Source: Sequoia sempervirens (taxonomy: Eukaryota; Streptophyta; Pinopsida; Cupressales; Cupressaceae). Taken from it: a stretch of DNA of 64,000 nt. The position numbers and the translations under genes are program-made. Below are positions 1 through 11,067 of the stretch, piece by piece (within the stretch, counting starts at the first letter, position 1; each line of letters starts with the position of its first letter). The notes below the pieces were generated by a model, which was given only the letters and a program-made list of their open reading frames with translations, was not told where the DNA came from and searched no databases. Location of the stretch: NCBI GenBank assembly GCA_007258455.2, contig VDFB02252616.1, forward strand, positions 121,849,394 to 121,913,393, in the 5' to 3' direction.

Positions 1-14
1 TAGGCACAAAGAAT
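1..14. repeat. Target-site duplication, left copy
   Basis: TAGGCACAAAGAAT is identical to 3601-3614 and flanks the truncated LINE. The true duplication may extend left of the window by one or more bases, because CT precedes the right copy. Confidence 0.85.
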
Positions 15-46
15 AGGGGAAGATAATATCCATAGAGCAGAACAGT

Positions 47-613
47 TTGTTCCCTAGTCGGGAGATCACAAATAGAATCTTGCTTATCAATGAGGTAGTC
101 CATACTATGAATTCAAGTAGGAAGGAAGGGATGATAATCAAATTGGATGTTTGCAAGGCATATGATAAAGTATGCTGGAAATTTCTTCTGAAGGTCATGA
201 AAAAGATGGGATTCGATAGTCATTGGTGTGATCTTATCTCTCATTGCATCTCCTCTGTCTAGTTTTTGGTCTTAGTAAATGGTACTCTCCACGATTTTTT
301 TTAGGCCACATATAGCCTCAGACAAGGCTATCCTATATCACCATTCTTATTTGTGATTATGGCCGAATCTCTAAGTTGTGCCATCAAAAGAAGAAGCCAA
401 CGTATGGATTGGTTGGGTGTGTGGGTGGCACTAAATGTTGATCCAGTCACTCATTCTCAATTTGTAGATGACACCACCTTGCGCAATGAGGTGAGCATTA
501 AGGAATCCAAATGTATCAAGGAGGTGTTCACCAAATATGAAGTGCAGTCAAGAAAAAAGATGAATAGGGACAAGTCATGTGTTTACTTCTTCAACATAAG
601 GCTTCTAATGTAG
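47..613 (+). pseudogene. LINE reverse transcriptase fragment (fingers and palm)
   Basis: The frame shows the LINE RT motif KLDVCKAYDKV (family form KLDMAKAYDRV). A stop follows near 260, then the palm motif LRQGYPISPF around 313-345 (family form GLRQGDPLSP) and the catalytic box as FVDDT near 462-476. The family normally has Y/F-ADD, so alanine is changed to valine while both aspartates remain. Stops at about 260, 302 and 611 break it. The domain is the catalytic core of target-primed reverse transcription. Its N-terminal third and the endonuclease are absent because of the 5' truncation. Confidence 0.85.
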
Positions 614-631
614 CAGGCCATCGCCGCAATC

Positions 632-1834
632 TTGGAGTTCCAAGTGGGGAAGCTTCTAGAAAAATTTCTTGGTGTGCAAATATTCAAAGGGGTGTGCAAG
701 GCTAAACAATGGGAGGAGGTAGTTGGCAAATGTAGGAACAAGGAAATGGTGGGGAAGAATAATTGGCTAACATTGGCTAGGAGAATTACAATGGAAAAAG
801 TGGTCCTATCAGCGATTCTGATTTATACAATGTCATGCTATGAAGCCCCTACAAAGGTGGAGAATGACATGGAGAAAGTCCTGAAAAATTTCCTATGGGA
901 AGGTTCAAAAAGTGACAAGAAAATACCACTTATTGGTTGGGACACAACCTGTAAATCAAAAGAAGATGGTGGTACTAGCTTATGCAAGATCAAACTACAA
1001 AACATTGCCTTGGGAGCCAAACTTATATGGAAGATGTATAGGTGCCTAGAGAAGCAGTGGTATCATATCTTGCAAGATAAGTACTTGGACAACACAGAGC
1101 CATCAAGAATTTTAATAACAACAAACATTAAAGGTGGCTCGGCGGTATGGGAATATATTTCAAATTGTAGGCCCTTGATTACTAGTCACCTATCGTGGAG
1201 AATTGGGAATGGTAGGCAGGATTTGTTTTGGACGGATTCTTGGGATGGCTATAAAAGTTTGATAGAGTTATTTTCTCTGGATCAATTCGTGGACAGGCTG
1301 CAGGAAGAGTTTGGTGACAAGGTGGTCGACTATATTCGTCAGGAAGAAGACTCATTGGGTGGCCATTCCAAGTGGATTGAAGTTGGCACTTTTTCATTAC
1401 CACAAGAATTGAAAGAAGCTATGGCTCAGGAATTAAGTAATAGGTCGGTCAACCTGAACAATAGGGAGGATTCAATAATATGGTGTCTGGCTGCATCTGG
1501 TGAGTACTCGACCAAATTGGGCTATCATCTTCAAATCACACAAGGAAAGGAGAAGACTTGGATGGCTACCCTTTGCTGGAAGCGTGAAGTGTTGCCCAAA
1601 GCAGGGCCTTTTCTATGGGTAGCCTTACATCGACGGTGCTTAATTGGTGAAAGACTAAAAATAATTGGGATTGTTGGCCCATCTAGATGTGTTATTTGCG
1701 AGCAAGTGGAGGAAGAAGTGGATCATTTATTTCTATCATGTCCTATGGCTGCCTCTTGTTGGGATTGGTTGCAAGAGACATTTCGTTACCAGGGTCCAAT
1801 ACACTTTAAGCTTTGGGATTTCTTAAACAACTAG
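632..1834 (+). pseudogene. LINE RT C-terminal region plus zf-RVT domain
   Basis: This 400-codon open stretch continues the RT. The thumb and connector carry the KNFLWEG and ALGAKLIWKMY blocks typical of plant L1 ORF2. The C-terminal zinc-binding region (zf-RVT) is at about residues 310-380, with the block LPKAGPFLWVALHRR and a Cys-rich segment RCVICEQVEEEVDHLFLSCP. The order RT, zf-RVT, RNase H is the standard layout of plant LINEs that carry RNase H. It ends at a TAG at 1832-1834, and the rest of the linker continues in broken frames to about 2110. Confidence 0.85.
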
Positions 1835-2128
1835 CCAATAGCAAACAAGAATGGCTATTGGTATAGGATCTGGATAATGGCACCTTCATTGGTTGTTTGG
1901 AACATATGGAAGGAGAGGAACAGGTGAATCTTCAAAGAGGAATCCCTAAGTTGTAACCAACTCATTGCAAATATCCAAGGTGCCATCGTTGAGACATCAA
2001 ATAATATAATCAATATTGGTTCTAAGTCAAAATTCTCAAGATGGGATGATGAAATACAGAAGGCCTGGAATAATTTTAAAATTCCTAAGTCCACGACACT
2101 TAGAGTAAGTAAGGTCAATAGGAAAGAA

Positions 2129-2620
2129 GTGCACTGGGTTCATCCGGTTCAGTTAAAATGGAAGCTAAACTTTGACGGGGCAGCCAAAGGCAATCCTGGT
2201 CGAGTAGGGGCTGGTTGTATAATAAGAGACATAAGTGGTAAGTGTGTTTGGGAAACATCAAAGAATTTGGGTGTTTGTTCTAACAATATTGTTGAGATGG
2301 AGGCTTTGTGGCTAGGCTTATGACTATGCATCTAGAATGGCATAGACTCGGTGGAAATTGAGGGTGATTCACAGTTATGTGTGCAGGCAATCACATATGG
2401 GAAATCAACAAATTGGAGAATTGGCAATTGGATTGTTCCAATTAAGGAGCTGCTAGGAAAGCTTAACAACTTTTCCCTAGTTCACATCTATCGGGAAGCT
2501 AACAAAGCCATTGATTTTTTGGAAAATTGGGGAGTATTCCAAGATGATTGGGTGATAGCGGACTCTACTACTATGCATTGGCTGGGACTACAGGATATCA
2601 TTGATCAATTTTTTTTGGGA
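2129..2620 (+). pseudogene. LINE RNase H domain (plant type), broken
   Basis: The N-terminal half reads KLNFDGAAKGNPG...GCIIRD...NNIVEMEALWLGL, which gives the first catalytic Asp (FDG) and the Glu (EMEA). A stop lies at about 2321. After it EIEGDSQLCVQAI supplies the second Asp (GDSQ), and HIYREANKAIDFL ends the domain; the last acidic position reads D in AIDFL. The catalytic residues look retained although the reading frame is cut. The domain would remove the RNA strand during LINE replication. Length and order match the RNase H of the LINE at 47.7-48.2 kb. Confidence 0.82.
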
Positions 2621-2966
2621 AATAGGCTGATATTCTCTATGCGGCCTTGGGCCTGTGATTGGATGGCTTGTCGTATGATTCATATGACTACGAGTATTGG
2701 AAGAGCTTGGGATTTAGTATAGATTTGGTTTGGATTTGGTGTCTGAATTCACTGGCAAAATTTGCATTGGTTGTTAGTCACGGGCAGTGGCTCAAATGCC
2801 ATTTATATTCTCATCTACTAGTATTCTATGTATTCAAAGCAATTTGTGAATCTGGGGCAAATTACAGTGAGCCAAGATGGTGCAATTTTTTGGTCTAAGT
2901 TTCCCGTGCTCTGAGGAGACACTCGCAGAGCACCGTGGATGACTTTTTTCTACCCATCGCCCAGAG

Positions 2967-3443
2967 GTGGGAGCTACGTTAGTGGATTTGGTGTCGGGGG
3001 TGCTTAAGGAGGATTGTCATTGGTGCGACGGGAAGATATATGAGATTGTGATTGGGCCTTTGGTGGATGTAATCGGCTCCCAGGAGAGGACGATTGAGCT
3101 ATTCAATAGGTTTGTGACACCTGCTAATGCTCCTACTATGGAAAATGCAACTTTGGCATTGACCACAGACAATTTGGTTAGCCACCTTAGGATCTTCTTT
3201 GATCTTGCCAGCATTGACATCGAGGAGGACGAAGGGGAGGTGTATGAAGTTGAAGCATTACAATAGCTCAGGGAGGCGATGGAGAACTTCATGGTGAATG
3301 TGTGGGATGTGTTTAGGGTAGGGGTTATAAACTCTAATCTGGATGCTTTCTCCAGATCTATGGACTCCGGTCATTTGTGGCTCAATGTAGGTAGCCTTGC
3401 AAAGGTGTTGGAGGTGGGAAGGTGTTTGGCGGTGATCTACCAC
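2967..3443 (+). pseudogene. Extra coding-like stretch after RNase H in the LINE, unknown
   Basis: A 99-codon open frame (2967-3266) is followed in the same frame by a further open stretch after one stop. It contains an acidic run IEEDEGEVYEVEALQ and looks amphipathic, without any domain I recognise. It sits between the LINE RNase H and the A-rich tail, where many plant LINEs have only a short 3' UTR. It may be a 3' accessory ORF or chance openness in a GC-richer UTR. No catalytic motif, signal peptide or membrane segment is visible. Confidence 0.35.
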
Positions 3444-3600
3444 TTCCTGCTACTGTAGGGTGGCTCAAATGGCTTGGGTGTGTCTGTAACTTGGTTTCCT
3501 AAAGTTGATTGTATTCTAACTAGGCATGCCAAAGGGTATTAATGTACATGGGCGCTATCCCCTTTGAAAGCACTTATCAATAAAAAATATAAAAAAAACT

Positions 3601-3614
3601 TAGGCACAAAGAAT
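3601..3614. repeat. Target-site duplication, right copy
   Basis: TAGGCACAAAGAAT lies immediately after the A-rich LINE tail and is identical to bases 1-14. Confidence 0.85.
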
Positions 3615-3796
3615 CAATACTGCTCTCATACCATGTATAAAATTGAAGAGTATAAATTGATATATATTTTCTATATTCAAATAGATAGATCCAAATATCT
3701 TTAAATATGTATCATTCTTGGATAGATGTGCCTCTTCCATGACACATGACTTTACATTTAACAAATGTATTGGAGTGTAAAATATAGTTTATTTTT

Positions 3797-4335
3797 TTAC
3801 AAACATTTAGGGCCACTTCTCCTCTTAGTCAAACATAGATAATTAACATAATCCTTGTAGCCCAACTTATAGATGAGGCCTGGATCAATAGCTAATTTAG
3901 AGTTAATATGACCATAACTAGTGTCAAGTGATTTCAATGTCAATGATGGCATGTTTTTGGGATTGATGAGCTTGCCCATGTTGTTAGTTTTGGAGGTTGT
4001 TGTCATTAGAGCTAACTTTATGGCAATGGGGCTCCAATCTAGATGCATTTCCTTAAGTAGTGTTGCAACGCCTGCAATGTGTGGGGCGGTGGCTGATGTG
4101 CCATAGCTCACGTGGAAGCATGTGTCACCTCAGCACTTATTAGGGAAAGTGTTGATGATCTTCATCTTGAGGGCCACTAAATCAGGTTTTATGATATTTG
4201 GGAACATGAGGCTAGGCCCCACAAATGAAAAATGATCCTAACATTGGTGTGGGAGTGTAGTCGAGCTCTGTTATATGGAACTGCAAGCTGGAAATCAGAG
4301 TCTTCATGGTGCTCACGTAGTCCACTATGGCTTGT
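3797..4335 (-). pseudogene. Subtilase (peptidase S8) pseudogene, C-terminal catalytic part, copy A
   Basis: Read on the minus strand, the stretch begins near 4335 with a segment matching the end of the PA-like region (YVSTMKTLISSL, FHITELDYTP). It continues as FSFVGPSLMFPNIIKPDLVAL (family FSSRGPN...ILKPDVVAPG). After a break comes YGTSATAPHIAGVATLLKE with the catalytic Ser in GTS, then DWSPIAIKLALMTTT and DPGLIYKLGYKDYVNYLC. The fibronectin-like C-terminal domain of about 100 residues is missing after a stop at 3797. Plant subtilases are secreted serine proteases, but this copy cannot be made. It overlaps in content with 40801-40880, so it is a second paralogue rather than the lost half of copy B. 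Confidence 0.88.
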
Positions 4336-5349
4336 AACCTTAATTGAACTAAAACTATTACCCTAATTAAATTTTAACTCTTATTCAAACCCTGATTGGA
4401 TTATAACCCTAACCCTATTTAAACCTTAATCATAAGTGAACATTAACCCTAATTGAACTCAAAATTTTACCCTAATTAACTTATAACTCTTATTAAATCT
4501 AATTTAATTATAACCATAACCATAATTAAATTGTAACCTTAATTGAATCCTAAACCTTACCCTAATAATAATTTAACCTTTATTGAACCCTAGCCCTAAT
4601 TGAACTATAATGCTAACTTTGAAGCCTAAATAAATCATAACCCCAATTAAACCTTCAACCTAACCCTATTAGTAACCCTAATTGAACACCATCTCTAATT
4701 GAATTGTAATAATAACCCTTTTAAAACCCTAACCCTAGCCCTAATCCTAAACTTAACACTAACATTATTTGAAATACTAATACATAAATTATTAATTAGT
4801 ATAAATTAATTAATTAAGAAAATTAAATTAATCTTGACCAATTACGATTAGCTATAGTGCTCATTTAGGGTTAATTTTATGGTTAGGCTTAGGCTATTAT
4901 TAGGATTACAATTACAATTATTTTTAGAACCCTAACCATAATCTAACCCTAATAGAACCCAAATTGTAACCCTAATTAAATCGTAAACCTAAATGAACCC
5001 TAACACTATAATTAATGTTAACCCAAATTCAATCAAACCCTAATTAAACCATTCACTAATCCTAATTCTAATGAACCCTAATACAACTCTATGCCTTATT
5101 GAACTCTAACCCCAACTTTAAACCCTAATTAAATCTTAACCCTAGTTGATTTATTACCCTTACACTAACACTAATTAAATCATAACCCTTATTTAACCCT
5201 AATCCTAACCTTATTTGAAAAACCCTAACCCTAACCATCACTGCATTACACTAACGTTATTCATAATTGAACTCTAATAGGAATCTATGCCTAGCTTAAC
5301 TCTAACACTTACTCTAAACCCTAATTAAATCTTAACCCTAATTGATTCC
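4336..5349. repeat. Degenerate telomere-like CCCTAA / CCCTAATTGAAC repeat tract, left part
   Basis: More than 1 kb is built of variants of ACCCTAA alternating with ATTGAAC or ATTAAAT blocks on the plus strand. Plant telomeric DNA is (CCCTAAA)n, so this looks like an ancient interstitial telomere-like satellite. A higher-order copy is visible: TTAAACCCTAATTAAATCTTAACC near 5118-5141 recurs 196 bp later. A reversed short patch (TTAGGGTTAATTTTATGGTTAGG) occurs around 4867-4890. There are no genes in it. The gypsy element inserted at its right edge. Confidence 0.75.
5345..5349. repeat. 5-bp target-site duplication of gypsy element, left
   Basis: ATTCC lies directly before the LTR start TGTAGACACG and is repeated at 24450-24454 directly after the right LTR. 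Confidence 0.88.
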
Positions 5350-6632
5350 TGTAGACACGTAAAATATACCGATTGACATCGTGCATCTGATCCTGACTTA
5401 CTAACATCATTTCTTCCTGAATCAACCCTCGTCTAACCATTTAATCAAATTCCCCTATCTGATTAAATTCATCAATATTCGTCTCTTAATTAAATAAATC
5501 ATTTGGTCTAATTAAGTCACTCTCCCTTGTTAATTAAATCAATCCATCTGATCTAATTATCCCTATTTAATTAAATAATCAATTTATTTGATTAAATTTC
5601 TAAAGTCCATCCATTAAATTAAATAAATTAAAACCTTATTTTATTTAATCTAACACCATCCCTTTTAATTAAATAAATCAAAATCCTTATTTAATTAGCC
5701 TCTTATCATATTCCTCTCTTATTTGATTTAAATAAATCCATAAATCTAAGGCAAATAAGTCACATCATCTAGTCTCTTGTTAAATTAATTAACCCTTGAT
5801 TAATTTAATCTAATCTCATGTCACATCCTCTAGATAATGCAAGTTGCACATGAAAATAGATTTAATTCATTTATTAAATCCCTATTTTCCTCACATGGCA
5901 TCTTTTGGAATATTCTCTCAATTTGAATTCAAAAATTCCAAGTCAACATGTACATCCAACAAGGCAATAACTTTCTCTTACATGTCCTTTGCCTTGAGCC
6001 AAGTGGCATTTATTGCATTTTATCTTCCCTCTTACATGTCATTTCAAAAAATTTGAATTTCAAATATTGACATTTATTGGCACAAACCCCAAATCTTGCA
6101 CATCCATTATCCATTCATAACTTGACAAGTGGCATCATATCATTGGTTGAATCTTTGTCCCACATTGATCAAATTTGGACATCTCTTCAACTTATCAATC
6201 TATAAATAAAGAGCTCATATCCTCATTTCATCATCCACAATCCAAGCAAAGTTACCATGCTCAAATATCTCTTGAATTCTATCTATTATCATTGACTCAT
6301 AACTAGGTTTTGCAGATTTTTGGCTTGGAGTCTTCATTCTTCATCAACAAAGTGGATCAATCTCTTCAACATTCGAAGCTTGCATCTTAGGAATTGGGAA
6401 AGGGCCAATTTTCACATCAAATTGGCACCAATTCCCCCATGGGATCAAGAGTTTGCTTTTCTAATTAGGATTCAATCTTTGTTTTGTCATTTACTTTGTG
6501 TTCTTCAATATTTTCTTCCTAATTTGAATGTTGTAAATGGATTTAATGGGGAATCCTTGTTTTAGCTTGCAATTCCTTATTTAACTTGTTTACTCATGTT
6601 GTTTTGCAGGTACTAGGAAAAGGGTTCGCACA
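5350..6632 (+). repeat. 5' LTR of Tat-like gypsy element
   Basis: The 1283-bp LTR starts TGTAGACACG and ends GGGTTCGCACA. It pairs with 23166-24449, differing by scattered substitutions and one 1-bp indel that I could find. It is AT-rich with many TTAATTAAAT words. TATAAATAAAG at about 6201-6211 is a candidate core promoter, giving a transcript start in the second half of the LTR. The ORFs inside the LTR have no known domain. Confidence 0.93.
6201..6211 (+). promoter_or_regulatory. Candidate TATA box in the 5' LTR
   Basis: TATAAATAAAG follows a more mixed-composition stretch of the LTR and recurs at the same place in the right LTR (about 24018). Its position about 430 bp before the LTR end suits a U3/R boundary upstream of the PBS. 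Function is inferred from the motif only. Confidence 0.45.
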
Positions 6633-6652
6633 TTTGGCGCTAGAAGAAGGGC
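6633..6652 (+). other. Primer-binding site of gypsy element
   Basis: The sequence next to the 5' LTR end is TTTGGCGCTAGAAGAAGGGC. A TGGCGC core immediately after the LTR is common in Tat/Athila-type elements. I did not match it to a specific tRNA. Confidence 0.6.
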
Positions 6653-6720
6653 TGGATATCATTATTTCTAACTTTTTCTTGAAATTTCTTGCATTTTCTT
6701 CACACACAGGAAATTCCAAC

Positions 6721-6812
6721 GCGGGCTCGTCAGTGTCGCTGTTTTGGCACTGCGGGCTCGTCAGCGTCGCTGTTTTGGCACTGCAAGCTCGTCAGTGTCG
6801 CTATATGGCACC
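6721..6812 (+). repeat. Three tandem 31-bp units in the gypsy leader
   Basis: The units at 6721-6751, 6752-6782 and 6783-6812 share the form GCGGGCTCGTCAGTGTCGCT followed by GTTTTGGCACT. The third is shortened by one base and changed at a few sites. The stretch is much more GC- and CpG-rich than its surroundings. Similar GCGCTG and CACCGCTG words continue to about 7060, and related words return at 22260-22600 near the other end of the element. Confidence 0.85.
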
Positions 6813-7060
6813 GCTGGACTCATCCCGCCAAAAAATTTAAAATTTTAACTCCGCTGCTGGACTCGTTGACTTGTAGGACTTTTTCAAAATTTTGAAAACA
6901 ACGACGCTAGGGATAAACTGTGACGCTGGGAGAAAATTGTGATTCAGTTGAGCTCTATGTCCTAACACAGAGCACCGCTGACTGGTAAGACATGCTGTGA
7001 GGGCACCGCTGGGAGGAAAAATTGTGACGCCTTCACGAGTTGCGGCGCTGGGAGATAGTA

Positions 7061-9312
7061 AAAAGGGAAATTTTTATTTTAGCACGTGCTTTTGATTTAT
7101 GACTGATTTTTCCTCTGTTTTTTGCTTTTTAATTTCTGTGTTTTTCCAGAATCTGATTTTCTTTTCTCCTTTGTAGGTTGGAAATCGAAATTGAAGAAAG
7201 AAGGAGCATGAGGGCTATGTATTATGAAATCAAAGTGTTTCTTTAACACTATTTTGAGAATTTGTTATCTTTTCATGCTTAGAACACTAATTTTCGTTTG
7301 GGCTTAAAAAGAACCTTTCAATTTCTTCTTGCAAAGGGCTAAAATGAACTTTAGGATCACAACTTACTAGATTTTGTTTATTGGATTAAGAAATTGAACA
7401 AAATTTTTATCACTTGTCTTTTGGTGCTCTAAAACAAATTCATTATTGCTTTGTGGATTTAAAAAGAACAAGTGTAGCTTTGTTTTTTCGTCAAGGCTTA
7501 CTTAGACTAAAGGCATTGAAAAAGGACGTATGCGCTTCTCTCGCGCTTTATAGGGATCTTGAGAATCAAAAGGCCTTTTTAATGACTTTGGGATGAGATA
7601 AAGCAATCACCTCCACACTTCGATTTGGGCTTAAAATTGAACATCATCTTGTGCGAGTGTGAGTGGGGGCATTTTCGCGTTTATTCTCTCTTTGTTGCTA
7701 TCAAAGATTGATCGAGTTACGAATTTTGTTCTTCATTCACTTTTGTTTATCCTAGAGGGCCTGCCTTGGGGAAAAAGTACTCACCCAAGGGAATGACTCA
7801 ACCGGTAACACTCTAAAGCCAAGAGTATTTCCATTCGGGATATAAATATGGATATTGGATAAAATGCCAATATCACGCGGTTGACTCTGACAAGATGGAT
7901 CTGAAAGGGGACTCTTGCCACGTTGGGTCAACTCCTACGAATGGAAAGTCCTTACTAAAACCCATGAGATAGAATTTTCCAAAATACTTTAATCTATTTG
8001 TTGGTGCAAGAACGGTCATTCTGAAGCCGCCCCACACTTTTATAGTCTTCTAGTAGAGATGAAAAACATTCCATGGGAGTTTCATGGGTGTTGATGCTTG
8101 GCTGCCTCGATTGACGTTAATGAGCCGTGGAGGGGAGCCAGTGGGGTCAAGCATCTAACCATTCGCTAGAGATAAGCGTAGCTGGACTTGTCCAAGTGGG
8201 AATCCAACAAATATTGTCTTACACATCCATAGGATTGTACTTATTCATGGGTTACAAAATGCATTGCTTGATCGAAAACACCATGAAAACAAACACTTAA
8301 CATCATCCAAATTTCAAACCCTTTTGAGGACAAATACAATTGAGTCAATCCATATGTTATTGTTTTCCCTTGGGATTCACATCCTTAGAGGTTTCTAAAC
8401 ATTGGATTATATTTCAATTTGTCTTCTTAAGTAAACAATAGGAAACCCTTGCCTTAACTTCATTAAACTTCCACATAACATATCTTGTGGGGTTTAAATA
8501 AATTATGACATTGGACATCTTAGTTTGAAAACCTAATTGAAGAAAGTGCTTTTGGTAAAATAAAGACATTAAGCAAAGCTAAGCAAAATGAAATTTCATA
8601 TGTGTTGAATACTCATCATTGGGTGGAAATTCAAAAATAAATGTTCAAAATAAATCATTTCTTAGTTACAAAGGTCTTTAGGAAGCATTTGCATGCTCTT
8701 CAATACCTAGGTCTAGGCAAACAAATTATACCTTTTTAGGTTCATCTTAGGATCAAAACATATCAAAATCTTTTTCATCCATCCTTCAAAACATCAAAAA
8801 CAACATCATCTCACAAATCACCTTTTGGAAAATCTTGAAATCATCCTTAAATACTTGGCTTTGTGGAAAAATCAAAAATCATCAAAATCATTGAGACCAA
8901 GTCCTTGAAAACATTTATTAAAACACCTTTGGCTAGGCATGTGTAGATGCATCCTTCTCCTCACACATATTCAAATCATCATCCTTTGAACAAAACTATC
9001 CCCTAGATCATCATTCAAAATCTTAGGGTCTTTTTGTTCAAAATCCAAAATCAAAATTAAAATCAAAATCAAGGACAAAATCTCAAATCCAAAATAAAGA
9101 ATCAAAATCCACAAAGTCCTAAAAGCCTAGTATCTCATTCAAGATTTATCAAAAGCCAAAAACATTCACATCATTCATCCTTTACATCATATCATCATCA
9201 CCTTTGGTCCTAAGGGCATTCTAAAACTTTCTACTTTGGGGCATAAAATAAAGATCAATCCAAAGAATCTAGAGATTCATCTCCCATATTCTCAAAAATT
9301 GATCCTTATTTT
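7061..9312 (+). other. Long untranslated leader of gypsy element
   Basis: There is no convincing gene between the PBS-proximal repeats and the gag start. The stretch has an AT-rich part (7061-7600) and a more mixed block (7740-8230) with G-rich words such as GGAGGGGAGCCAGTGGGG around 8130-8150. From 8280 to 9300 it is rich in ATCAAAATC/CATC. Leaders of 1-3 kb before gag are usual in Tat/Ogre elements. The block at 7740-8230 could be structured RNA for packaging or translation, but this is a guess. Confidence 0.6.
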
Positions 9313-11067
9313 ATGGTTCTAACTAGATCTCAATACAAGAAGAGTATGGAAGCCAAAAAAGAAACACCCGCTTCAAGCGATCTTAGCCAAACAAACGTAG
9401 AAATGAATCCTGCTGAATCAAGTAATCCGTTGACCCTCTCATCATCACAAAATCCGCAAGAAGAAAATCAAGGAGATGATCTAACCTTTGGAATGTCTCG
9501 CGAAGAAATGACGGAAATGCTTCAAAATTCGGAGAATCATAAAATCATCAACATCATGATGAGACTCAACCCTTCGTTATGCATGCTTGAACTAGCAAAA
9601 CAAGGGGCCAAGTTACCTTTGGATTTTGATGTGAGTACTATAGTAGAGACATATTTTCCACCAATCTCATCCACCATCCCCATTTCATCTACACCTCCAT
9701 CCCAAAACATCACGCAAAACATTCCACAAATCACCACATCGTTTGCTCCAACCCAACCCAATATCAACAAGGGAAATACATTTCTCAATGCTCTTCAATC
9801 ACATCCCCTTGTTAATAATCAAAATTTGGACACAAGCACCACATTGGAACAAAACATACCCCAAAACCCATTACACAAGAATGTTCCTCTCACATTCCAT
9901 CACGATCCATCATCATCATTTTTTCACGCAACACCACAAACACCTCTTCTCACAAATTCACAAAAAGAGGGAGATATGTTCGGACCAGGGGGCATATTCG
10001 ACACCACACAACAACTAACACCACTTACATTTCCACCTATCCCACCACTGCCATTATCATCCATACCACTTCTTGGTTTAGGGCTTCCCCCTTTACCAAG
10101 TATCGATCAAAACAACATCCCAACCATCAACCAAAGCATTTTGTTGAACTCTCAAAACTTGTCGTCGACATTGCAACAACAGGCGACAAACACACAAACA
10201 ATTGCAACATCATCAAACATCCCCATAACATCACAAAGCATGGTCTCTCAAGGGCCAATCACATCAACGACGCCACTTACCACACCAACACCACCATCCA
10301 CTAATCAAATAATCAACATGACATCACCATTCACCACCACTACGAACACCATTCTGAATCCTCCACCACCCCCACCACCACCAACGTTCACCACATCAAA
10401 CCAATACAACGCGACATTGCAAGCTACTTTTCAAAGAGGATACCAACAAGTGCAAAAACAAAAAGTTGTACACCTAGCTGCTCAACAAGCTGCTCAAGCT
10501 GCACAAGTCCCCCAAGCTGCACAAGATGCATTACAAGCACAACAAGCATAACAAGCGCAAAGGGCCCAAGCGTTGTTGTAACAACAAAAACAACAAGCCG
10601 CCCAAGTTGTGCAAGCATTGCAAGCACAAAATTCCACTCAAGCACAACTTCTATTGCAACAACAAGCAACACAAGCACAAGTAGCACAAGTGCAAGCTCA
10701 ATATCAGGCACAACAAGCCCAATATCAAGCACAATTTCTTGCACAACAAGCAACACAATTGCAAGAGTATCAACAAGCATTAAAGAAATACCAAGAGCAA
10801 CAAGAAGCAACACAATTGGCAGCCCATAAACAAGCGTTGTTGGAACAACAACAAGCACAACAATAAGCACAACAACAAGCACAAATCTTAGCGCAACAAC
10901 AACAAGATCAACAACAGGAATTGTTCATACAAAACCAGGTGGAAGCCTACCTCGCTCGGCAGAACATACATATACCATTGAACAACACACCGAACAACCC
11001 ATCCATCCAACCAACAATTGAAACACCCCAAAACACTTTCATCCCACCCCTTGATCCATAAAATGAT
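9313..11067 (+). pseudogene. Gypsy gag N-terminal region with Pro/Thr/Asn-rich and Gln/Ala-rich segments
   Basis: The ATG at 9313 opens MVLTRSQYKK and a 412-codon frame. About the first 110 residues look globular (MSREEMTEMLQNSENHKI). Residues 115-375 are a low-complexity Pro/Thr/Asn/Ser stretch with a polyproline run at about 10362-10383. From 10440 to 10925 it becomes a Gln/Ala-rich repeat with QAQ and QQA words. In-frame stops at 10549 (TAA), 10579 (TAA), 10864 (TAA) and 11059 (TAA) interrupt it. Most are one C-to-T step from CAA. The frame is the same as the gag core that follows, so this is one original ORF. A long Q-rich extension could drive self-assembly or coiled-coil packing of the capsid. 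That role is inference. Confidence 0.75.

Larger units (their letters stand above)
15..3600 (+). mobile_element. 5'-truncated L1-type LINE with 14-bp target-site duplications
   Basis: The element holds reverse transcriptase, zf-RVT and RNase H remnants in order, then a long 3' region ending in an A-rich tail (about 3583-3599). The 14-mer TAGGCACAAAGAAT occurs at 1-14 and again at 3601-3614, directly after the tail, as expected for target-primed reverse transcription. The 5' part (ORF1, endonuclease, start of RT) is missing, so the copy is 5'-truncated. Several stops and frameshifts show that it is dead. Removing it joins the duplicated target to the sequence downstream of subtilase copy A. 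Confidence 0.88.

Noticed and set aside
10424..10882. Minus-strand 152-codon frame rich in Val and Leu
   Set aside because: It is the complement of the CAA/GCA-rich gag repeat; the hydrophobic run is a shadow.
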